NCBI RefSeq assembly: GCF_932526225.1
Contig: NC_064045.1
Coordinates: 12,456,442-12,520,441, forward strand
Source: Nematostella vectensis
Taxonomy: Eukaryota > Cnidaria > Anthozoa > Actiniaria > Edwardsiidae
Direction: 5' to 3'
DNA length: 64,000 bases
The translations under genes were made by a program, and so were the position numbers. The stretch's first letter is position 1. Each line of letters begins with the position of its first letter. Under the pieces are notes generated by a model that was given only the letters and a program-made list of their open reading frames with translations, searched no databases and had not been told where the DNA came from. Below, piece by piece: positions 57,201-64,000 of this stretch.

Positions 57201-59299
57201 CATGCCCATAAAGGCTGGATAAGACTCAACCGCAAACCTCAAAAAGGGTGTAAATCAGCCTATGACGTTGATACAATGTTAAGCTACCAAAGTCGTACAG
57301 TAGTGTATGATTCAAGGGCTAAGACATGTCATAGGCTGGTCTTATACGACTTAATCATGCCATCCAAATCAGCACTAAGAAAATCTTATGTCTTTTGTTT
57401 ATAACATAGGCTGGTCTTATACGACTAAATCATGCCATCCAAATCAGCACTAAGAAAATCTTGTCTTTTGTTTATACATGTCTCTAACAGTACCTTGGTT
57501 ACACTATCCCACTATATGGAAATTCCAACTATTTATTACCATATGTACTATATTATGAGTATCATGGAATCAAAATACAAGAAAGCAATTAACCTCAAGG
57601 TGGTGGCCCCGAGAGATTCTTTCCTTTGGGTGTTTTGTGCCAATGATCAAAAGCACAGCCATAATTGAACTGACATCTCATTAATTGTTTATGAGTTTAA
57701 GAATAGCATGTATTTGGCATGATCTCGCCGAGGGGCAGATGGACTGGCCAGTACTCACCACAACACCACTCTGGCGGAATGCAAATGGCAGAGCAATCCA
57801 GTTTGTCCCAATAAATGCTTTGAAGACATTGGCAAAGTCAATTACTTTACGGAACACATTTGGCCTAAAAAATCAAGGAATCATTTTACAAAATATACTT
57901 ATACACATAAATAGATAATGCAAAAAAAAAAACAATTATAAAGCTCTAAGAGTGCGTTTCAAAATCCCATGAAAAAAAATGTAAAATGTTAAAGTGTAAT
58001 AGTCAAGCCAGAACAAAAGAGAACAAATACCTTACAGTGTGTATTAGTACTAAATAAACTAAATAGTATAATCCATGTTCTATACTTTTTATTTAAAACC
58101 TGTTACGTATTAAAGTCCCATCCTGGAACTGAGGGACACAACCTTCTAGTAAAGCTCACATATGTTCAACAGGTCAAATTCAGAGAAACAGAAAGATACT
58201 ATTGTATCCCTTTCACAACTAAGCCACCAGTAATTCCATGCTATCAAAATTCTGTGTTAGTAAAGAACCGATTTGTGTGATGGCATATATGTACTGTAAC
58301 TAAAGAAAAAACACAACAAAAGAGAAGCCCATATAATTTCTCTTGTACCTTACCACATGAATTCCTCATACCACCTTTAATGGTTTTAGTGATTAGCAAC
58401 GTAATTTGTCATCTCAGAACATGAGAAAGATTGCTACTAGGCCCCACTTAAGGGGGCACCCCAGCCATATTCAATATGTTTGAGAAATGACATTTCTTAT
58501 CTACAGCAAAAGACTTCTCATTGGCAACAAGGGGATGCATATAGGCCCTATGTCAGTCTCCTCTCTAAGTTTGAGGGCTAACTTGCTCCACCAGGGCACC
58601 AACAATTAAACATGGTAAGTTTCTGTGGTGGTAAGATTCAGAATTATTTATTTAAAATTCCATAAAAACTTCTAGGCCTACTTTTAGCCTATACGTTCAC
58701 TGTCTACGTTCTGAGCCCCTTTATGATGTTTAGGCACAAAACATGAAGTTGGGTGATCTGTGAGCACGACATACAAAATTTGTTTGGAATTTTCTATTTG
58801 GTATTCAATGTAAGATTTTGGGATTAGTAAACTCTCTCGTTGCAACACATAGACTCCGGCGAACATGTAATGTTTATAAGTGATGAAACATTTTAAGCTT
58901 TACAAGTAATGTTGATATGAGTTTTCAATCGCCTTGAAGAGATACTAAGGAGTCTAATTCTATACTAAACATATAGATTAAATATTTCGTGTCTCTATTC
59001 AAACACGTGCTAAGTAAGTATATATTCATTTTGACAATGTGAACATTTCTTTATTTTGAAATGAATAAAGCCTTCAAGACTCGAGTGAAATATCACAACC
59101 GTCAACACTTTATACATAAAAAGGATGATATTGACATTAAAGTCAATTATGTTTAGCCTCAGCAATAAGAACATTCGTAGAGAAAAGCAGTTTCGTGAAG
59201 AAACCATGCATGGATAGCTTACGTAAGATCCCAATATAGATTCGCCTACCTTATTAAACCAGCGCTGGTTTGAACCGATGCAACACTTTGATACCCCAT
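54271..59299 (-). CDS. SLC36-like amino acid transporter (AAAP family)
   Basis: Six exons join in phase: 59299-59250, 57864-57759, 57017-56480, 56177-56080, 55710-55288 and 54573-54271, giving 505 residues. The first coding exon was chosen because MGYQSVASVQTSAGLI ends with the exact phase required by exon 2. About eleven membrane segments are visible, beginning with NVFKAFIGTNWIALPFAFRQ, the family's unwound first helix. Later ones include LGSIGLFIIAILTDHCC and YEGIGTLIPIESSM, the counterpart of the FEGIGVVLPLENKM block of SLC36. The extracellular loop in exon 3 has NST, NTT and NSS glycosylation sites. A soluble loop of about 70 residues in exon 5 (GTEIDSEAGDE) is acidic. SLC36 proteins are proton-coupled or lysosomal amino acid transporters; the substrate cannot be read from the sequence. 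It lies next to another AAAP transporter on the same strand. Confidence 0.85.
57330..57475. repeat. 75-bp tandem duplication in an SLC36-like intron
   Basis: CATAGGCTGGTCTTATACGA is repeated at 57,330 and 57,405 with the following 'catgccatccaaatcagcac'. Two copies are nearly identical, in the intron between exons 57864-57759 and 57017-56480. Confidence 0.9.
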
Positions 59300-59568
59300 C
59301 TTGCCGGGATCGACAATCTGCTATATGATAAATACCAAAACAATATCTTCTCATCAACAACGATGCTAAGGATGGTTGACACCGGCTTTAAATTTCTTTC
59401 AGCTTCTCTTGTTCATACTCCTTCATTTTGTTTCGTAGACACACGCGCGCACGGTACCACGGGAAGCATTCTCACATCTCTTGTGAAACCCCACCGCGTT
59501 GGAAAATAACTCGAATTTTCGACAATGAGAAATTAGCTAAAGGCTCCGGATTATCTTGTTTTCACTAT

Positions 59569-60057
59569 ATGGAGTATCTCGCTATTACTGGCTGGAGTAT
59601 CTCGCAACTTCTCGCTATGATCACAATCCGGAATCTCTTCTTTACAATCCGGAAAATCTCGCTTTGTATGAGCCACAGGCAACCCATGCTACTAAAACAC
59701 ATTTGTAAATTTTGCAGTGTAACTTCTCCGTGAATCATTGCATTTAGCTATTATGTTACTTAGAAAAAAAGGTTTATTGCAAAATATTGAAGTTACTGAG
59801 GGCTATTTAGCAATAGCTTATGTTAGAGTATCTTGCTATACAGGCTGGAGTATCTAGCTATTATTACAATCAGAATTTTCTCGCTATTATTACTATCCGG
59901 AATCTCTTCTTCACAATCCGGAAAATCTCGCTTTGTATAAGCCACAGGCAACCCAACATTTTTTTCAGTGTAACTTCTTCTATGTGAATCATTGCCTTTC
60001 GCTATTGCGTTTCTCAGAAAAAATGGTTTATTGCAAAGTATTGAAGTTACTGAAAGT
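59569..60057. repeat. Diverged ~235-bp direct duplication upstream of the SLC36-like gene
   Basis: Copy 1 is about 59,569-59,805 and copy 2 about 59,824-60,057. Shared words are CACAATCCGGAAAATCTCGC, 'gccacaggcaaccca', 'gtttattgcaaa' and 'tattgaagttactga'. Within each copy 'ctcgctatta' and 'caatccgga' words also repeat. Confidence 0.8.
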
Positions 60058-60069
60058 GCAATTACTTAG

Positions 60070-60841
60070 GGAAGGGTCATTATTTAACGGGGGGGAGGGC
60101 TGCTATGAGTGGGGGAGGGCCTCAATTTTTAATACATGGTTTAGGGGAGGGCCTTGTTTTTTAAATAGGTATTCAGATCAATTTCCGAGGCCCAGAAAAT
60201 TCTGGAAATTCAAAATTTTGTGGGGAGAGCCCCAAAACCCCTATATAATAGATAAATGAATGTGATGCACCTTCTGCTTGCTCTTTCGTGACTTTCGTTT
60301 GGCTGGCGCTAAAAACCTTTACCCCCTAAGTCCTTTTAATTGTTTTTATCTTTTGCAGTTTTGCTTTTATTAATTTCCAAAATTGAATTTTTGAATTCCA
60401 CTTCCCCCTCCCCCAACTAACTTTTCAGATTGGTGGTATAAAAAGATATGTAAATAAGATTTCAATTGTCGATTTCAAATGTTTCAAAATGGCAAGATTC
60501 TCACGGGGAAGCATGCACCCATCCCAGACCACCCGATAGCATATTCCTTTTCTTGGTAAATTTCCCAATCCCTTTCCTTTGTTTGTACAGCACGGCACAT
60601 TTGCCCAGGGGCTCATAAATATTTGAGCCCTGATTTCCTGTTACTCATCGAAGAACGTGCCGTACGTAGAGCATCTCAGAGACTAGACGACTAGAGTATA
60701 ATTTGAATAAAGTAACCAGTATGTTTTTTTTTGTACCGGGGCAGGGCCTAGATTAGGGGAGGGTCGAAATTTTTTAATCAGAAAACAATAAACGAGGCAG
60801 ACCCCCCCCCCCCCCCCCCCCCGATAACTAATGACCCTTCC
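60070..60841. mobile_element. Non-autonomous element with GGAAGGGTCATTA termini
   Basis: The left end GGAAGGGTCATTATTTAACG is inverted at the right as 'cgataactaatgacccttcc' with two mismatches, followed inward by long G and C tracts. TTA lies outside both ends. The 770-bp interior is non-coding. Confidence 0.75.
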
Positions 60842-61914
60842 TTATCAAAACTGCGAAAAAAAAATATACATTTAATTTTCAATTGAAGCTGCGCCGTTTA
60901 TACCCTGAAAACCAGAGGCTGGAGATTTTTTTTTTTCGAACGAAGCGAGAAAATTTTGCCGCGAGAAACCCGCATGTAAGCATGGGTAAAAACCACTAAA
61001 GCGCCTAGCTGAATAAAATAGCCACCGCATAACTTCACTAGATGCCTTCATAGTTTATTTTCATCCTTACAAATCCTGAGTTTAAATTGAATAAACAAAA
61101 AGTGGGCTCAAAGGAGATATTGTTTTGAGAGGTGCACCAACAAATTTTCTTAAATCAGGTTGTTTCTCCGAAAATAAAAACGTCCGAAAGGTCCAAAATC
61201 CCCCACAAGCAGATTCTGGACCAGTCATTTTTATAACGCACTAGTAATTTGAAACCCCCACCCCCATAGTCTCTGGGAAGGGTTGGGGATTACACTTTGA
61301 CGCTGTACAAAACATAGAAAAAAAAAAACACCCTTGGGACAAAATTGCTGTCAAATGCCCCTACCCTTCGGGATGCAAACTATAGGCAACTACCCGACAA
61401 CAAGTCATCTGAAATAAGCCTTTATCTTTCAAAGCCAGTACACTTCAGCGAGTACATTTGTACTAATAACTATGAAGATAACAGTTACAAAAAAAAAGAA
61501 AAATAAATTATCTTCAACAGGCGTTAGTTATCATTCCTATTTGTTTTTGCACATTTCGCCACGCAGCTAAATCTCTGCAGCTTGCCATACGCTGATATAT
61601 GGAATTGCTTGCTACAGAAGAGAAAGAGTCTCAAACCAGAAACGGACATGACTTTTTGCAAAGTATATTTGTGCCCAAGCCCCCATGGTGGGGACAAGTC
61701 TAACAGTCAAAAACTGTCAATTCCCACACCCCTTCGGAACAGATTTTGTTCAAAAGCAGTTCACATTAACCCCACACTTCTCCGGGACCATAGGGGTGGG
61801 GATTTTAATTGACTAGTGCATAACCTACAATGGAATCAGTAGGTATGGGTAATGACGAGCGATAACTTATTGTACAAGTATAATATTGCAGTTACGTCTT
61901 CAGTAAGAAACAGG

Positions 61915-62338
61915 GTCCATGTATGTTATTGAAGTTTCACGTGTCCCCTGAGAGACCGGTCCATGTATATTATAAAGTTTCATGTGTCCCCTGAGAGACC
62001 GGTCCATGTATATTATAAAGTTTCATGTGTCCCCTGAGAGACCGGTCCATGTATATTATAAAGTTTCATGTGTCCCCTGAGAGACCAGTCCATGTATATT
62101 ATAAAGTTTCATGTGTCCCCTGGGAGACCGGTCCATGTATGTCATAAAGTTTCATGTGTCCCCTAAGAGACGGCTCCATGTATATTATAGTTTCATGTGT
62201 CCCCTGAGAGACCGGTCCATGTATTTTATAAAGTTTCATGTGTCCCCTGAGAGACCGGTCCATGTATGTTATTGAAGTTTCATGTGTCCCCTGAGGGACC
62301 AGTCCATGTATGTTATTGAAGTTTCATGTGTCCCGTTT
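61915..62338. repeat. 43-bp tandem repeat, about 10 copies
   Basis: The unit is GTTTCATGTGTCCCCTGAGA then 'gaccggtccatgtatattataaa'. The end copies are more diverged (gttattgaa in place of attataaa). It lies just downstream of the SLC38A10-like stop codon (gene on the opposite strand). Confidence 0.92.
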
Positions 62339-62817
62339 ACCCGGAGACCATTTCTAAGTCAGATGCGTCTTCTTCTTGGAGTAAGGGTTATCTCATGTCG
62401 AGCTGTAAAAAAAAGGTTATTTAGTCTCAGAAATACTGTTTTCACGAAGAAACAACAAAAAAGGCAACTGGCGAGGAAGCTTAGGGACAGGAAATTATAT
62501 GAGGGACCATCCATTTGATATCTGACCGGAAGGAAACATATATATCCTGGTCGCAATTATTTTTGCAGCAACAAAATTTATACAATATTTTTCTTCACTT
62601 GAATTTTACTGAGCCTTTCATTTTCAGAGGTTGTGGCTTTCTCAATTTTATGGAAGGTGGGATGGGTTGGAATTTTCGTTACCGACCCGTCAGATGTCAA
62701 ATGGTTAGTTTTAGAATGGAAGAGAGCCGAATGAGAAAAAATGGTCCCTTTTCATCGGTCAAACGGGATCACACCACCAAGGTGTGGCCGACTAGCTAAG
62801 GCTCTTTAACCTTATCA

Positions 62818-64000
62818 TTACCACTTTACCTTAAACGTGCCCTCACCACCAACACCTTTCATCTTATGCAGCTTACTTCGACTTCCCCACAAGCTCCTAA
62901 CCATCCCCGAATCCGCATAGTCTCCCCAGCGCCTAGCCCTACTTTGCACTTTACCCTCAGGCGCCGTTTCGGACACGTCACTGGACTTCAGGCCCCGGAT
63001 CTTAACGCCTTTGCCTGTGTCGTTAACTGGTGAGGACTCGGACGGAGAGGTGGGGTCTTTGGGCGTGGCAGGGCGCGAAGGTTGCACCAACTTGACGGGG
63101 GTGGTAGTAACTGCTGTACTGTTGGGTGAAGCATCCTTAAGGGATGTCCCCTCCGTCGGTTTTACCTCGTCCTTACTGTCATTCTTAGATACTTCGTCTT
63201 TAGCCTTACCATCGTTGTGTTCCAAGACTGCTTCGCGTTTTCCCCTCGAGTCTTGCACGACTATAGGGACATCCTGGTCCACCTTACCCTTAGCTTTGAT
63301 CTCCTCCAGATTCTTTATATCAGCATCAACCTCAGCCTTCTTATCCTTCAGCTTGAGAATCTCTGCATCAATCTCTTCTTTTGACACCTCCACCTTGGGG
63401 TCTAAGTCTACCTCCATTTTAGTCACTTTCTCGTCCTTTTTCTCCTGAGCAAGTGGTTTGGACGATTGCTCCTTCTTCTTCACGACGTTCTGGTCGTCCG
63501 TGCTCATCAACTGTCGGTTGAGGGAATCCCCAAGGATTTTCTCTGAACCTTTCACAGCCTTCTCTTCCGGGGGATGAGGGTTCGCCGGCTCCACCCTTTT
63601 ATCACCCCCTGCGTCAACAACATGTTCTTTATCCAGATGGTCGACTTTGACATCCTTCTCAACACTGTCTACAACAGCAGGCTTTAGGTTAACATTAAGT
63701 TTATCAACATCTTCCTTGGCCTTCTCTATACTTCCCCCATGGGACACGTTAATTGATCCATCTCTGACGATCAGGACAGGGTTGGTGGGGGCAGGACCCG
63801 AGGGCGTGGCTTTGACGAAATCGGTGTCGTGATGACTGGAAGGTGCAGTAAGGACGCTGATGGTACTACCTATAAAGCAGACGAGGCCAATGCACAAAAT
63901 GACGCGAGCGACAGATCGGAGGCTGTTCTGTGTGTCATTGACAGCAACAAGGAACATCAATGAAGGAATGATAAACGCGATAAGGGTGCCCATGGTCGCA
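62818..64000 (-). CDS. SLC38A10: SLC38A10-like amino acid transporter, C-terminal exon (partial)
   Basis: An open frame runs from the right edge to a stop at 62,818-62,820, so this is the 3' end of a longer gene. Its first residues, ATMGTLIAFIIPSLMFLVAV, look like a late membrane helix of the AAAP family, and a second helix (VARVILCIGLVCFIGSTISV) follows. After that comes a cytosolic tail of about 340 residues, rich in K, D, E, V and P, with a short coiled-coil stretch (EEIDAEILKLKDKKAEVDAD). A long charged tail after the last helix is characteristic of SLC38A10 within this family, which is why I prefer it over other SLC38 members. The tail itself is not conserved enough to prove it. The 145-codon plus-strand frame inside it is a shadow. 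Confidence 0.7.
   Translation of the reverse strand, partial: ATMGTLIAFIIPSLMFLVAVNDTQNSLRSVARVILCIGLVCFIGSTISVLTAPSSHHDTDFVKATPSGPAPTNPVLIVRDGSINVSHGGSIEKAKEDVDKLNVNLKPAVVDSVEKDVKVDHLDKEHVVDAGGDKRVEPANPHPPEEKAVKGSEKILGDSLNRQLMSTDDQNVVKKKEQSSKPLAQEKKDEKVTKMEVDLDPKVEVSKEEIDAEILKLKDKKAEVDADIKNLEEIKAKGKVDQDVPIVVQDSRGKREAVLEHNDGKAKDEVSKNDSKDEVKPTEGTSLKDASPNSTAVTTTPVKLVQPSRPATPKDPTSPSESSPVNDTGKGVKIRGLKSSDVSETAPEGKVQSRARRWGDYADSGMVRSLWGSRSKLHKMKGVGGEGTFKVKW

Larger units (their letters stand above)
59300..62817. other. Intergenic region between the SLC36-like and SLC38A10-like genes
   Basis: 3.5 kb with no supported coding exon. It holds a diverged direct duplication (59,569-60,057), a transposon-like element (60,070-60,841), G/C-rich debris near 61,250-61,800 and a 43-bp satellite (61,915-62,338). 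Upstream sequences of the SLC36-like gene should lie in the first few hundred bases. Confidence 0.55.

Overview
This is a window of animal nuclear DNA: AT-rich, intron-dense, with GT-AG introns, many small non-autonomous DNA transposons and minisatellites. The encoded proteins resemble their vertebrate counterparts closely and have many introns (27 coding exons in IFT70, which is single-exon in human). This suggests a slowly evolving invertebrate, probably an anthozoan cnidarian such as a sea anemone. The taxon is an inference, not something the sequence proves. Gene models were built by hand from splice sites, reading phase and protein similarity recalled from memory. No database was searched. 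|| Layout. 1-13.3 kb, minus strand: a CCDC154-like coiled-coil protein, 14 coding exons, with its 3' end beyond the left edge. 18.3-20.3 kb, plus: a two-exon G-protein gamma subunit (GNG13-like) with a CaaX box. 23.1-25.0 kb, minus: a five-exon secreted or ER saposin/canopy-like protein ending in KTEL. 26.15-40.25 kb, plus: IFT70/TTC30, a ciliary intraflagellar-transport TPR protein, divergent from the canopy-like gene. 41.55-51.55 kb, plus: LSM11, the U7 snRNP Sm-like protein. 54.27-59.30 kb, minus: an SLC36-like amino acid transporter. 62.82-64.0 kb, minus: the last coding exon of an SLC38A10-like transporter that continues past the right edge. || The standout is LSM11. Its N-terminus, Sm1 motif and extreme C-terminal Sm2 motif are clear, but Sm1 and Sm2 are separated by about 2,440 residues, against roughly 140 in human. 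The spacer carries at least four tandem-repeat arrays, including 48 consecutive 13-residue units, plus a K/E/R-rich charged tract and short acidic motifs resembling ARS2-binding motifs. The predicted protein is 2,668 aa, about seven times the human one. || A second pattern is that three separate introns (two in the CCDC154-like gene, one in IFT70) begin with a tandem repeat whose unit includes the last bases of the preceding exon and its 5' splice site. These minisatellites appear to have been seeded at the exon-intron junction. || Intergenic and intronic DNA holds inverted-repeat transposon remnants (a TA-flanked MITE family, a TTAA-flanked piggyBac-like element, a foldback element with 7-bp target duplications, hAT-like termini) and about a dozen minisatellites. 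No rRNA, tRNA, CRISPR or operon structure was seen.
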